From contig NZ_JACJTQ010000048.1 of the NCBI RefSeq assembly GCF_014698735.1, positions 1-40,094 of the forward strand: 40,094 nucleotides of DNA, written 5' to 3'. The stretch comes from Anabaena catenula FACHB-362. GTDB lineage: Bacteria; Cyanobacteriota; Cyanobacteriia; Cyanobacteriales; Nostocaceae. The notes below the pieces were generated by a model. It was not told where the DNA came from. It worked only from the letters and a program-made list of their open reading frames with translations, and did no database searches. Positions 8,567 to 16,557 of this stretch are shown in pieces (within the stretch, counting starts at the first letter, position 1; each line of letters begins with the position of its first letter). The position numbers were made by a program, and so were the translations under genes.

Positions 8567-8725
8567 ATGACTATCACAACAACAACAACAATCAGACTCC
8601 CACAAAAGCTTAAAACTGAACTAGAAGAAACTTGCCGGGAACTAAAGATAGGACAATCGCCCGCCATAAATTTAGCCCTCATAGCCTGGATAGACGCGAA
8701 TAAAGGCAGAGCAGCGAAAGACTGA
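8567..8725 (+). CDS. Small ribbon-helix-helix protein
   Basis: A 52-residue protein. The N-terminal strand, TTTTTIRLPQKLKTELEETC, has the alternating pattern of an RHH beta-strand, and a helix-turn-helix pair with INLALIAWIDANKG follows. Proteins of this size and shape are usually dimeric DNA-binding repressors of phages and plasmids. It starts 36 bp after the antirepressor-like gene and is followed directly by a strong terminator, so the two probably form one transcript. The target is unknown; the duplicated operator at 9010/9089 is one candidate. Confidence 0.65.
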   Translation: MTITTTTTIRLPQKLKTELEETCRELKIGQSPAINLALIAWIDANKGRAAKD

Positions 8726-8744
8726 TGATAGGTTAAAAATAAAG

Positions 8745-8776
8745 CCCCTGACCGTTTATTGGTCAGGGGTTCTGTT
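8745..8776. terminator. Strong terminator between convergent small regulators
   Basis: CCCCTGACC (8745-8753) pairs with GGTCAGGGG (8761-8769) around a 7-base loop and is followed by a T-rich tail. It ends the antirepressor/RHH transcript and separates it from the minus-strand RHH gene. Confidence 0.8.
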
Positions 8777-8792
8777 TTGTTTATTACTTCCA

Positions 8793-8963
8793 TTAACCTG
8801 GAAACTCTTTTTTGAGAGCTGCTCTCGCCCGCTCCTGCCAATTCTCATTACTTTTTATATTCTCTAACAAGCTAGGCTCCACCCTCATTGAAAGCTTTGC
8901 TGTTTTAGGTTCATCTTCAGTTATGAACTTTCCTTTCTCATCTCTGACTCGCTCGTCTGGCAT
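8793..8963 (-). CDS. Small RHH-type regulator, minus strand
   Basis: A 56-residue protein beginning MPDERVRDEKGKFITEDEP, then TAKLSMRVEPSLLENIK (RHH strand and first helix) and NWQERARAALKKEF (second helix). Short cyanobacterial RHH-like proteins often open with a similar MP(D/E)-R-DEKG motif. It is transcribed leftward from a promoter that overlaps one copy of CCATGTCCCCCTGG, opposite the gene at 9144 which has the second copy. Autoregulation and control of the neighbour are therefore likely; this is inference from layout. Confidence 0.6.
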   Translation of the reverse strand: MPDERVRDEKGKFITEDEPKTAKLSMRVEPSLLENIKSNENWQERARAALKKEFPG

Positions 8964-9009
8964 GGGCTTGTTCTTCTATCCTACTATATATCTCTAATAT
9001 ACCACAAAC

Positions 9010-9102
9010 CCATGTCCCCCTGGTATAACTTCTAGTTATTAATATTCAACAACATTCTATGTTTACTAATCTGAAACCCCTATACAATCCATGTCCCCCT
9101 GG
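9010..9102. promoter_or_regulatory. Divergent promoters, each overlapping an identical 14-bp operator
   Basis: CCATGTCCCCCTGG occurs exactly at 9010-9023 and again at 9089-9102. On the + strand the second copy directly follows a -10 box (TACAAT, 9083-9088). On the minus strand the first copy directly follows TTATAC (9023-9028), with GTTGAA-like -35 sequence about 17 bp further upstream. Each copy would cover the transcription start of one of the two divergent genes, 8793-8963 (-) and 9144-9473 (+). This is the layout of a switch operator bound by one regulator. Confidence 0.65.
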
Positions 9103-9143
9103 AGTATAGTTAATTCACGACACTAACAACACTCCAGAAAAAG

Positions 9144-9473
9144 ATGGCAACCGCTACTTCACTTATTCAAACCGCTACTGTTATTAATACCTGCGCCACA
9201 GGGATTAACGAACTAGCTAGTTTGGTTGGTAGAGATGAAATTACTGCTCTAGATTATATTCACAAGGTTGTGTTTGAGTCAAGTGGCTGGGAGTTCAACG
9301 GCTCTCACCTGCTCAGAGAACAGATGCTGTCTATCTATACCAGAATCTCCTTACTAGGACAAATGCACCCGCAGTTTAATGATTTAGTAGACCAGCTTTA
9401 CTTGCTAATAGCTGAGGCGACAAAGTTGCTTAACCAAGTGTTTGAAGCTTTGATGCCAACTTCAGGAGTTTAA
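9144..9473 (+). CDS. Hypothetical phage protein in control region
   Basis: A 109-residue protein, mostly predicted alpha-helical, with no transmembrane segment and no recognised motif. It starts MATATSLIQTATVINTCATG. Its own promoter carries an operator copy, and a hairpin terminator follows the stop, so it is a single-gene transcript expressed under the same switch as the divergent RHH gene. Genes in this position of a prophage often act in lysogeny control or host takeover, but nothing in the sequence says which. Confidence 0.6.
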   Translation: MATATSLIQTATVINTCATGINELASLVGRDEITALDYIHKVVFESSGWEFNGSHLLREQMLSIYTRISLLGQMHPQFNDLVDQLYLLIAEATKLLNQVFEALMPTSGV

Positions 9474-9481
9474 CCACTCCC

Positions 9482-9507
9482 AAACCCCAGCTAGTCGCCT
9501 GGGGTTT
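9482..9507. terminator. Bidirectional terminator between convergent genes
   Basis: AAACCCCAG (9482-9490) pairs perfectly with CTGGGGTTT (9499-9507) around an 8-base loop. It lies between the stop of the 9144 gene and the stop of the minus-strand gene at 9510, serving both. Confidence 0.8.
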
Positions 9508-9509
9508 CC

Positions 9510-9914
9510 TTATTTATCCAACCTGCGCTGCACATCTTTAACCAGCTCTTTTGTCTCCTGTAATTTCTCAATTACAGTTTCGACCTTATTAATGATGTTC
9601 TCGTGGCTAATAGAGTTGGCGCGGTGAGCTTCAGAGATATCGCAAACAAGCTCTGATAAGCCTTTAGAAACCTCCTTTAGAGATTCAGTGCCTTTCTCAA
9701 CACGGTCAACAGCCCCAGCAATTAACTCTCCCACCCCTAAATACTTAGCTAAAACAACAGACCCCACCATAGCCATTATTATGCCTATGCTGATGCCACC
9801 ACTCTGTAGGAGCATCTGTTCAAGGAGACGCTCCTGAAACTGTGGGGACACAGATATAACTGACTGAACCGGCGGGCTATTTGTAGTCTCAATTCTTTGA
9901 CTAGTCATAAACAA
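9510..9914 (-). CDS. Single-span membrane protein with long coiled coil
   Basis: A 134-residue protein. A polar N-terminus is followed by one hydrophobic segment (about residues 38-62, GGISIGIIMAMVGSVVLAKY) and then an amphipathic coiled coil to the end (ENIINKVETVIEKLQETKEL). The start could be M1 or M3, which are two codons apart. One membrane span plus a coiled coil is the shape of an inner-membrane spanin or a superinfection-exclusion protein, but no motif decides this. It is expressed against the late genes and sits in the control region, which fits a lysogenic (prophage-expressed) role. Confidence 0.5.
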   Translation of the reverse strand: MFMTSQRIETTNSPPVQSVISVSPQFQERLLEQMLLQSGGISIGIIMAMVGSVVLAKYLGVGELIAGAVDRVEKGTESLKEVSKGLSELVCDISEAHRANSISHENIINKVETVIEKLQETKELVKDVQRRLDK

Positions 9915-9977
9915 TATTTTTTACAAATACTTCTTACTTAAATATACTTATTTTTTTATTTATCGCACAGCTTCCGT

Positions 9978-10009
9978 ATTATAGTGATAACTACTATAAT
10001 TATAGTAGT
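9978..10009. promoter_or_regulatory. AT-rich palindromic element upstream of the late operon
   Basis: It contains a perfect 20-bp palindrome, ACTACTATAATTATAGTAGT (9990-10009), preceded by another half-site ATTATAGTG (9978-9986). It lies 21 bp before the portal gene and is the only notable element there, so it may be a late promoter or operator. A reverse-orientation copy occurs at 25731-25762, at the end of the head-tail block. Confidence 0.6.
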
Positions 10010-10030
10010 AACCTTTTAAAATTAATTTCT

Positions 10031-11530
10031 ATGGGTTTATGGTCAACCACTCGTGAGTTTGTAACCGCCTTCTTCAGACAAGGTAGGAAGGTTAGCAAGC
10101 GGTCATACGCTGGTGCTGTTCACAGTCGGTTGACCGCAGACTGGTTCGCATCTGGGACTAGTGCAGATTCTGAGATTAGGGGTAGCTTAACTGCTTTAAG
10201 AAACCGTTCCCGACAACTTTGCCGGGACAATGATTATGCCCGGAATGGTCTTAGAACCTTAGTTGTGAACACTGTGGGCAGCGGCGTACCCTTCCAATCT
10301 CAGGTAAAGCTGAAAGGTTCTGACAATCTTGATGAGGCTACAAACAGTCTCATTGAACAGACTTGGCAAGGCTGGGGTCATAAAAAATACTGTGATACCG
10401 CAGGAAGACTTTCTTGGGCGCAAGTTCAACAAGTAGCTTTGCGAACTGTAGCTGAGTCTGGTGAGGTTCTAATAAGGAAGGTGCGGCAGTCCTTTGGTGG
10501 CAGCAAGATACCACTGGCTTTAGAACTAATAGAACCAGACCTACTGGACGAAAACCACTCAGGCAACCACCTCGGAAACGAAATCAGAATGGGGGTTGAG
10601 GTTGACCGTTGGAATCGTCCTGTAGCGTACTGGCTGAAGACTCGACATCCCGGCGATTATCAGTTCAATGGAGCTACTGAAGCTGCACGTCTTGAGAGGA
10701 TACCTGCTGAAGAGATAATTCACTTATTTATTACAGAACGCCCTGGACAAACTCGCGGTGTTCCTTGGCTACACAGCGGCGCTCGTAGACTTAACGATCT
10801 AGGCGCTTACGAAACGGCTGAGATCGTATCAGCTCGTGGCAGCGCCTCAATTATGGGTTTCATAGAGTCAGCAGACCCTGACAGTATGGCTGATGACACT
10901 GAGAATGGTCAGTCTATCACTGAATTAAGTCCTGGTGCGATCGCTAAACTTTCTCCTGGTGAGCGGTTTAATGGGTTTGCACCATCAAGACCAGCAACAG
11001 GTTTTGAAGCGTTTGTCAGACAAGCACTACGCGGCGTTGCTAGTGGATTAGGAATCAGCTATGAAAACCTATCATCTGATTACTCCCAAAGCAATTACAG
11101 CAGCAGCCGGCTGGCACTCCTATCTGAGCGTGACAACTATAAGGTCTGTCAGCAGTGGCTAATAGAAGAACTGCACCAATCTGTATTTGAATCCTGGCTA
11201 GAACTGGCAGTGATGTCTGGAGTTCTTAACTTTAAGGACTATGAAATCAACCCCACTAAATATAGCAATGTTAAGTGGCAGCCACGCGGTTGGAGTTGGG
11301 TTGACCCACAGAAAGAAGTTAACTCAGCGGTTACTTCTATCAACAATGGATTAAGCACAATAACAGACGAACTAGCCAAGCAAGGTCTTGATGTAGAGAC
11401 AGTTTTTAAAACCCGTAAAAGAGAGTTAGACCTCGCCAAATCAATAGACTTAGTATTATTTTCCCCTGCACAAACGCCCACAGTAACAGATGAGGAATTA
11501 CTAGCAACTCAAGTGGGAGGGAACCAATAA
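10031..11530 (+). CDS. Phage portal protein, lambda gpB type
   Basis: A 499-residue protein of the lambda-type portal family, the dodecameric ring through which DNA is packaged and to which the tail attaches. Family features: the early RGSLTALRNRSRQLCRDNDYARNGLRTL helix region, WVxxxxxxxG-like basic core, GVPWLHSGARRLNDL, and FVRQALRGVASGLGISYENLSSDYS, which is typical near the C-terminal third. Length is near the usual 500-530. It is the first gene of the plus-strand late block; the next gene starts within its stop codon (TAATG). In lambda this gene follows gpW and the terminase, but here those lie 23 kb downstream. Confidence 0.9.
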   Translation: MGLWSTTREFVTAFFRQGRKVSKRSYAGAVHSRLTADWFASGTSADSEIRGSLTALRNRSRQLCRDNDYARNGLRTLVVNTVGSGVPFQSQVKLKGSDNLDEATNSLIEQTWQGWGHKKYCDTAGRLSWAQVQQVALRTVAESGEVLIRKVRQSFGGSKIPLALELIEPDLLDENHSGNHLGNEIRMGVEVDRWNRPVAYWLKTRHPGDYQFNGATEAARLERIPAEEIIHLFITERPGQTRGVPWLHSGARRLNDLGAYETAEIVSARGSASIMGFIESADPDSMADDTENGQSITELSPGAIAKLSPGERFNGFAPSRPATGFEAFVRQALRGVASGLGISYENLSSDYSQSNYSSSRLALLSERDNYKVCQQWLIEELHQSVFESWLELAVMSGVLNFKDYEINPTKYSNVKWQPRGWSWVDPQKEVNSAVTSINNGLSTITDELAKQGLDVETVFKTRKRELDLAKSIDLVLFSPAQTPTVTDEELLATQVGGNQ

Positions 11531-13572
11531 TGTGGACTTCTAAAAGAGAACTTATGAAAACAAAAGGTAAGGGTTTTGCACCTACCAAACAAAAAAGAGA
11601 ACTCGTTATAGAGAGTGTTGAGACTGTTGAACCCACCCTCATTCCTAATGAGCAGTTAGAAGTAACGGAAGAACCTACTGGTGATGGTGAACAGCGCCCA
11701 ATAACAGGCGAACACTCAATAGATACAACCTCTGTTAATTATCGGTCTGTCTCCTTTGAAAGAGCAGTTGTTAACCAAACTGACCGCACTATTGAAATCC
11801 CTATTTCTAGTGAGTATGAGGTAGACCGAGGCTGGGGTATTGAAGTTCTAGAACACACTCCAGAGGCTATTGATTTAACTAGGTTAAATAATGGGGCAAA
11901 TTTACTTTTTAATCATGACTCAGACGACTACATTGGTGTAGTAGTGACAAGTTATTTAAAAGGTAAACGTCTCTATGCCAAGTTATATTTTGATGTCCAT
12001 TCTAAGGCAGAACAAATATGGCAATCAGTTGTAGCAGGCGTACTCAAAAATGTCTCCATTGGCTACCAAATTGAATCTGTTAGAGAGGAAACAAACAAAG
12101 GCGTTAGTAAATACTACGCAACCCGCTGGTGTCCCTTAGAAGTAAGCATCGTCACGATACCTGCTGATCCCTCTGTTGGTGTAGGTAGAACCTTAATTGG
12201 AGATGCTCAACCTCTAACTCTTAGCACACCCCAAACATTAGAAGTAATAAAGGAAAATCCTATGACTACCGAGACTGTTGATTTAAACGAAGTTCGCCAA
12301 CAAGAGCGCGATCGCATCACCTCTATAGAAGCTCTTTGTGCCAAGCACAACCAGAGCCGTGAGTTTACCGCCAAGTTGGTTAACGAAGGCGCATCTATTG
12401 AACAAGCACGCAGTGAAGTATTAAATATGTTATCTACCGAACAACAATCCCCAGTCCAAGCACCTATCGAAGCTTTAGGTTTGAGCCGTAAGGAAGAAAA
12501 GGCTTATTCCATTCGCAAAGCTATTGTGGCATCTCTAGACCGTGACTGGAGCAAAGCTGGTTTTGAACGTGAATGCTCTGAGGCTATTGCTCAGAAGCTC
12601 GACAAAGCCACAAACGGGTTCTTCGTCCCTGTCCGTGACCTGCAAGTACCTATGCAACGGGCCACTATAAACACTGGTACTGCTAGTCAAGGTGGAAACC
12701 TAGTTGCTACAGACTTAAACTCAGGTCGTCTGATTGAGTTCTTACGCAACCGTTCTATGGTTCTACGTATGGGTGCTGACATTATGTCAGGGCTGGTAGG
12801 AAACCTCGATATCCCAACTGAGGATGGCGTTAGCAACATCTACTGGATCTCTGAAAACGGTGCTGTAACCCAGAGTGACGCTACCTTCGGTAAGGTAAGC
12901 TTCCGACCAAAAACAATTGGTGTAAAATCAGCGGTCACCAGGCAGATGTTGTTACAAACTTCTGAGGACATTGAAGCACGGATAAGACGTAATCTTAGTC
13001 AGTCCATCGCTTCAGGTATTGACATTGCAGCAATCAATGGCACTGGTGGAGCTATGCCCACAGGCATCTTAAATGCTGCTGGTGTACAAACTGTGGCGTT
13101 AGGAACAAACGGGGCTGCTCCTACCTGGGCTTCTATCGTCGCTTTAGAAACTGCCTTATCTGGTAGCAACGCTGACGTTGGCTCTCTTGGTTACTTAACC
13201 AATGCCAAGGTACGTGGCAAGTTAAAGACCACAATCCGCAACCCATCGGGTACTGATTCTACTTGGATTTGGGAAGACTCCGCTGGCTCTGACTACTTAG
13301 TAGGTAAGCTAAACGGCTACATGGCCGGTGTCTCCAACAACGTTCCATCCAACTTAACTAAAGGTTCTTCTGGTACTACCCTATCCTCAATCATCTTTGG
13401 TAACTTCCAAGACCTAATGATTGGTGAGTGGGGCATTTTAGAGCTAACTACCAACCCTTACGGTGTTGGTTTTGACGCTGGTACTGTAGAAGTTCGCGCA
13501 CTGCAAACCATTGACATCCAGCTTGCTAGAGCTACCAGCTTCGCCAAGATCATTGATGCCGTAACTGTGTAG
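11530..13572 (+). CDS. Prohead protease-major capsid protein fusion (HK97 fold)
   Basis: A 680-residue two-part protein. Residues about 70-235 match the U35-type prohead protease: FNHD (H129), NVSIGY (S176) and LEVSIVTIPADP as expected for the His/Ser catalytic pair region. Residues about 245-370 are helical and charged, resembling a scaffold (delta) domain. Residues about 375-680 are an HK97-type major capsid protein. An internal ATG at 12262 (residue 245) has a good ribosome site (AAGGAAA, about 7 bases upstream), so scaffold-capsid alone could also be made. Maturation presumably cleaves after the scaffold. Its start overlaps the portal stop. Confidence 0.9.
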   Translation: MWTSKRELMKTKGKGFAPTKQKRELVIESVETVEPTLIPNEQLEVTEEPTGDGEQRPITGEHSIDTTSVNYRSVSFERAVVNQTDRTIEIPISSEYEVDRGWGIEVLEHTPEAIDLTRLNNGANLLFNHDSDDYIGVVVTSYLKGKRLYAKLYFDVHSKAEQIWQSVVAGVLKNVSIGYQIESVREETNKGVSKYYATRWCPLEVSIVTIPADPSVGVGRTLIGDAQPLTLSTPQTLEVIKENPMTTETVDLNEVRQQERDRITSIEALCAKHNQSREFTAKLVNEGASIEQARSEVLNMLSTEQQSPVQAPIEALGLSRKEEKAYSIRKAIVASLDRDWSKAGFERECSEAIAQKLDKATNGFFVPVRDLQVPMQRATINTGTASQGGNLVATDLNSGRLIEFLRNRSMVLRMGADIMSGLVGNLDIPTEDGVSNIYWISENGAVTQSDATFGKVSFRPKTIGVKSAVTRQMLLQTSEDIEARIRRNLSQSIASGIDIAAINGTGGAMPTGILNAAGVQTVALGTNGAAPTWASIVALETALSGSNADVGSLGYLTNAKVRGKLKTTIRNPSGTDSTWIWEDSAGSDYLVGKLNGYMAGVSNNVPSNLTKGSSGTTLSSIIFGNFQDLMIGEWGILELTTNPYGVGFDAGTVEVRALQTIDIQLARATSFAKIIDAVTV

Positions 13573-13625
13573 TTAACCAGGGTGTAACTTTTGCTTACAC
13601 CCCGCTTAGAGGAATAAGAAGAGAG

Positions 13626-13814
13626 ATGAAAAAGTATCAAGTTAAACCAGGTCGGCAAATAGTACATGGCGGGGTTATGTCCCTAGAAGGACAAGTGGTT
13701 GAGTTAACCGATGTAGTTGCGGCTGTTCATGCAGAAAACATTGAGCTCTTACCAGAACCTAAAGCTAAAGGTAAACCAGCCGTGAAAGAAGAAGGAGAAG
13801 CCACTGATGCTTAA
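13626..13814 (+). CDS. Small head protein, hypothetical
   Basis: A 62-residue protein, MKKYQVKPGRQIVHGGVMS at the start, with a Lys/Glu-rich tail. It sits where lambda-like phages carry FI or a small head-completion gene, directly after the capsid gene. A purine-rich ribosome site (GAGGAATAAGAAGAGAG) precedes the ATG. Its stop overlaps the next gene. The beta-rich start followed by a charged tail is seen in small head-tail proteins, but no family is assigned. Confidence 0.65.
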   Translation: MKKYQVKPGRQIVHGGVMSLEGQVVELTDVVAAVHAENIELLPEPKAKGKPAVKEEGEATDA

Positions 13815-14091
13815 TGAGGACTTATCTATTTTCTTTGATGAGGCAGGTTTTGCAGAGTCAGCCACAATAGGCGTTGCGACCTACCCCTGCATCTTTGACG
13901 ATAGTTATTCCTTGATGGGTATAGGAGCCGATGGCAGGCAGATTACAGCCTGCTTTAAAAGTTCTGATATTGCCTTAGCCAACGTTAAGCACAAGACTTC
14001 TCTAATCATCAGAGGCAAGTCCTACACAGTTAAAAGTGTCCAGCCTACTGGTGACGGCAAACTCACAGACTTGGAGCTTATTGAATCATGA
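13807..14091 (+). CDS. Putative head-tail joining protein (gpFII-like position)
   Basis: A 94-residue, mostly beta protein (SLIIRGKSYTVKSVQPTGDGKLTDLELIES at the end, split here: RGKSYTVKSV is the recognisable core). The pattern of a small barrel ending in a strand that includes an interval for a connector fits lambda gpFII-type joining proteins. Position between capsid and tail terminator supports the call. It overlaps both neighbours by a few bases, indicating translational coupling. Confidence 0.6.
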   Translation: MLNEDLSIFFDEAGFAESATIGVATYPCIFDDSYSLMGIGADGRQITACFKSSDIALANVKHKTSLIIRGKSYTVKSVQPTGDGKLTDLELIES

Positions 14092-14513
14092 AGCGTATAG
14101 AAATTGTGGAGGCACTAGGGGGTTTATTAGAGGCAATCACTGTTGCTAATGGCTTTAATACCGATTTAGGTCTAAACCTCCTCTACTGGCAAGATTACGC
14201 CACTGAGTATGAAGAAGACGCTCTTATCTACAGAGATGGGGATGAGGACGTTACAGAAGCTGGCAATAACCATGAGTACGTTCTACATACAGAAATAGAG
14301 GCTCACAGCTTCAGTGAAACTCCTGGTTTAAGAGCTAATCAATGTTTACAGGACATCATCCTTGCAATAGGAAAGAACATCACCTTCCCTGGCCCAGCCT
14401 CAAAAATAACCCTACTAGGTTCTGAGACTGAGGTAGAGACAGATGGTAAGAGCGCCTGCAAGGTTTTAGTCAAATTAGATATCCACTATCGCACACCTAA
14501 ATTTAATCCATAA
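14088..14513 (+). CDS. Putative tail terminator protein (gpU-like position)
   Basis: A 141-residue protein that begins with an amphipathic helix (MKRIEIVEALGGLLEAITVAN) and continues as alternating strands, as in tail terminators that cap the tail tube. It lies immediately before the tail tube gene, the standard place. No sequence signature is unambiguous, so the call rests on size, predicted fold and order. The start overlaps the upstream stop (ATGA). Confidence 0.6.
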   Translation: MKRIEIVEALGGLLEAITVANGFNTDLGLNLLYWQDYATEYEEDALIYRDGDEDVTEAGNNHEYVLHTEIEAHSFSETPGLRANQCLQDIILAIGKNITFPGPASKITLLGSETEVETDGKSACKVLVKLDIHYRTPKFNP

Positions 14514-14526
14514 GGAAGTATAGAAA

Positions 14527-15288
14527 ATGGCTGAAAGATATTTTGTCGGTAAAGGTAAAGTTCTACTCGCCACCATTAACTCGCTGGGAGTCACCACAGG
14601 TTATGAATGGTTAGGAAACTGCCCATCTTTAGTTCTAAACACTGAAGAGACCAGAATCGAGCACAAGGAATCTTGGACAGGTAACAACCTTACAGACAGC
14701 ATCGTTGGTACTGGAAAGAGTGCCACAGCAAGCTTCACGATCGATGAGTACACCAAAGAGAACCTAGAGAAGTTCTTGTTTGGTTCAACCACCTCAATCG
14801 CCTCTGCCACAGTTACCGCTGAGTCTTTAGTTGGATACCCTGGCAAATATAGTCCTTTAGCTAGGATGAACCTTACCAGTTTTACGAGCTTAACAAACGT
14901 GGGGGCTACCACAACCTACGTTAATGGTACTGACTACCGAGTTGATTTAGCTGCTGGTTTAATCTACGTCATCCCCGGTGGAGCAATTACTGAAGGGTTG
15001 GCACTGAAAGCTAACTACGCCGCAGGTTCTTCTGAACAAATTAGTGCGTTTACCCGCAAGCCCAAGTATTACTCTCTGATGTTTGCAGGTCTAAATCAGG
15101 CGGAAGATGAGAAACCTGTAATCGTTGAAGCTTACCGTTTCCGCCCCTCACCTATTGGCAGCATCGAGTTGATCACTGATGAGTTTGGAAACCTCGAAAT
15201 TGAGGGAATGTTGGCTTACGATTCCACCCGCGATTCTACTACCGTTGATGGCGGTTTCTTCAGAATCAGACAGACCCAACAAGCGTAG
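14527..15288 (+). CDS. Major tail (tube) protein
   Basis: A 253-residue protein, predicted to polymerise into the tail tube. It opens AERYFVGKGKVLLATINSLG, and has NCPSLVLNTEETRIEHKES, a typical tube-protein core where the tube ring is described by a name-marker-measured difference. An insertion at about 95-170 (with YVNGTDYRVDLAAGLIYV) resembles a beta-sandwich decoration. A ribosome site (AAGGAAGTATAGAAA) precedes the ATG. Its position, directly before tail completion, chaperone and tape-measure genes, is the canonical one. Confidence 0.75.
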   Translation: MAERYFVGKGKVLLATINSLGVTTGYEWLGNCPSLVLNTEETRIEHKESWTGNNLTDSIVGTGKSATASFTIDEYTKENLEKFLFGSTTSIASATVTAESLVGYPGKYSPLARMNLTSFTSLTNVGATTTYVNGTDYRVDLAAGLIYVIPGGAITEGLALKANYAAGSSEQISAFTRKPKYYSLMFAGLNQAEDEKPVIVEAYRFRPSPIGSIELITDEFGNLEIEGMLAYDSTRDSTTVDGGFFRIRQTQQA

Positions 15289-15297
15289 GAGTTAAAC

Positions 15298-15876
15298 ATG
15301 GCGACCTCATTTGATGACAAAGCTAGTAGAGAATTCTTCAAATCACAACTTGGTGATTTATCAGCAGCAACTCGCGCAGTAACTCGTGCGGCTGCCAAAC
15401 AACTCAAAGAAGAAATGAAGAAACAAGTACGCCAAAACTTCAAGCGAGGTCGCAACTCCAACGGCTCTTTCTTTAATGCTTTCAAGGTGTACAACCTTGA
15501 TGAGAATGAAAGACAAGGGCCGGCATCTTACGTTCGCTCTGGTGTCAAGTTCCTAGACATCTTTGAGACTGGTGGAGACATTACTCCCAAAAATGGCAAG
15601 TATTTGATAACCCTAACCCCTGCTGGTGAAAAGATTGGTTTCAAGAGAATTACTAAAGCTAACACCTGGGATTCAGTCTTTAACAAGTACAAGAAGTTCC
15701 TAAAGATTATTCAAACCAACGATGGCATTTTAGTCATCTACGAATTCCAAGGAAGAAGCACTATTGTCTACAGCTTTGTTAAGAAAATCCGTCTCAGGAA
15801 AAAGATAGACTTCTACGCTGCTGCTGAGAACATTGCTGAACAACTACCAGACCAGATAAATAAACTACTTAATTAA
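15298..15876 (+). CDS. Tail completion / minor tail protein (gpZ- or HK97 gp10-like)
   Basis: A 192-residue basic protein. The first half is helical (DLSAATRAVTRAAAKQLKEE) then NFKRGRNSNGSFFNAFKVY, followed by a beta-rich middle and a helical C-terminus. This resembles the tail-completion group whose members begin with a helix containing RAxxRALN and a basic patch. The call is by pattern and by place next to the tube gene. In lambda gpZ precedes gpU, so the order here is shifted by two genes. Confidence 0.5.
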   Translation: MATSFDDKASREFFKSQLGDLSAATRAVTRAAAKQLKEEMKKQVRQNFKRGRNSNGSFFNAFKVYNLDENERQGPASYVRSGVKFLDIFETGGDITPKNGKYLITLTPAGEKIGFKRITKANTWDSVFNKYKKFLKIIQTNDGILVIYEFQGRSTIVYSFVKKIRLRKKIDFYAAAENIAEQLPDQINKLLN

Positions 15877-15893
15877 CTAATCGGAGAACCATC

Positions 15894-16358
15894 ATGGCTG
15901 CTAACACAAATATTGATAAAGAATTAAAGACTCTAGTTCCTAATGAAGTTGTTGAAACCTCAGCAGGAGATGTCATTGTTAAGCCTTTCAAGTTCACTCA
16001 GTTCCCAAGAGTCCTTCAGATATTAACAGAGTACTCCAACGCTTTTCTTAAGAAGCCAAAAGAAGAAGCGCAAGACCAGACTATTGAGAAGCCAGAAGAA
16101 GAAGAGCCAGACGTTATGAGGATCGCGCTCGACTTAGCAGCTTATAACCCTGAAGGTGTATTTGAACTTGTAAAACTCTCAACAGGTTTGAACCAAGAGC
16201 AACTTGACATATTAGAAGGTGAAGAAGGGTTTGATATTCTCTTCAAAGTTGTTGAGGTAAACCTATCTTTTTTCGTCCAGAAGCTAACACCAAAAGTCCT
16301 AGAAGTAGCCGCAAGTCTAACATCAGTAGCGGATGGGGTAAGCAAGTTAGCAAATTAA
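15894..16358 (+). CDS. Tail assembly chaperone G (zero-frame product)
   Basis: A 154-residue protein that begins MAANTNIDKELKTLVPNEVV and is acidic overall, with a KPKEEAQDQTIEKPEEEEPD stretch. Small acidic chaperones of this kind coat the tape measure protein during tail assembly and are absent from the virion. It lies between the tail completion gene and the tape measure, the invariant place. A ribosome site (CGGAGAA) precedes the ATG. A slippery heptamer, T TTT TTC, occurs in frame at 16268-16274, allowing a -1 shift into the extension annotated separately. Confidence 0.75.
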   Translation: MAANTNIDKELKTLVPNEVVETSAGDVIVKPFKFTQFPRVLQILTEYSNAFLKKPKEEAQDQTIEKPEEEEPDVMRIALDLAAYNPEGVFELVKLSTGLNQEQLDILEGEEGFDILFKVVEVNLSFFVQKLTPKVLEVAASLTSVADGVSKLAN

Positions 16359-16552
16359 TTAGAGCTGGGCATACTTGGACGGAGATACAGAATTACTCTG
16401 AAGGACAAATCTATCTCTTTGTCAAGTATGCCGCCGAGATTGAAAATGAGGAAAGGGCTATTGCTCTTTTTGATAAGACTACAGGGGTAGTAGACGGCTC
16501 CTTAGATACTAAAACTATTAATAGCGCCATCAAGAAACTGACAGGCGCTTAA
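15894..16552 (+). CDS. Tail assembly chaperone GT, product of -1 ribosomal frameshift
   Basis: The -1 frame is open from 16256 to the TAA at 16550-16552 and has no plausible start codon of its own. Its later part reads LIRAGHTWTEIQNYSEGQIY, which resembles the T domain of phage GT chaperones. The heptamer T TTT TTC at 16268-16274 is in the correct phase for a -1 slip from gene G. If used, it gives one 219-residue protein sharing its first 127 residues with G. The T domain recruits tail tube subunits to the tape measure. The T stop is five bases before the tape measure ATG. Confidence 0.65.
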
Positions 16553-16557
16553 TTCTT

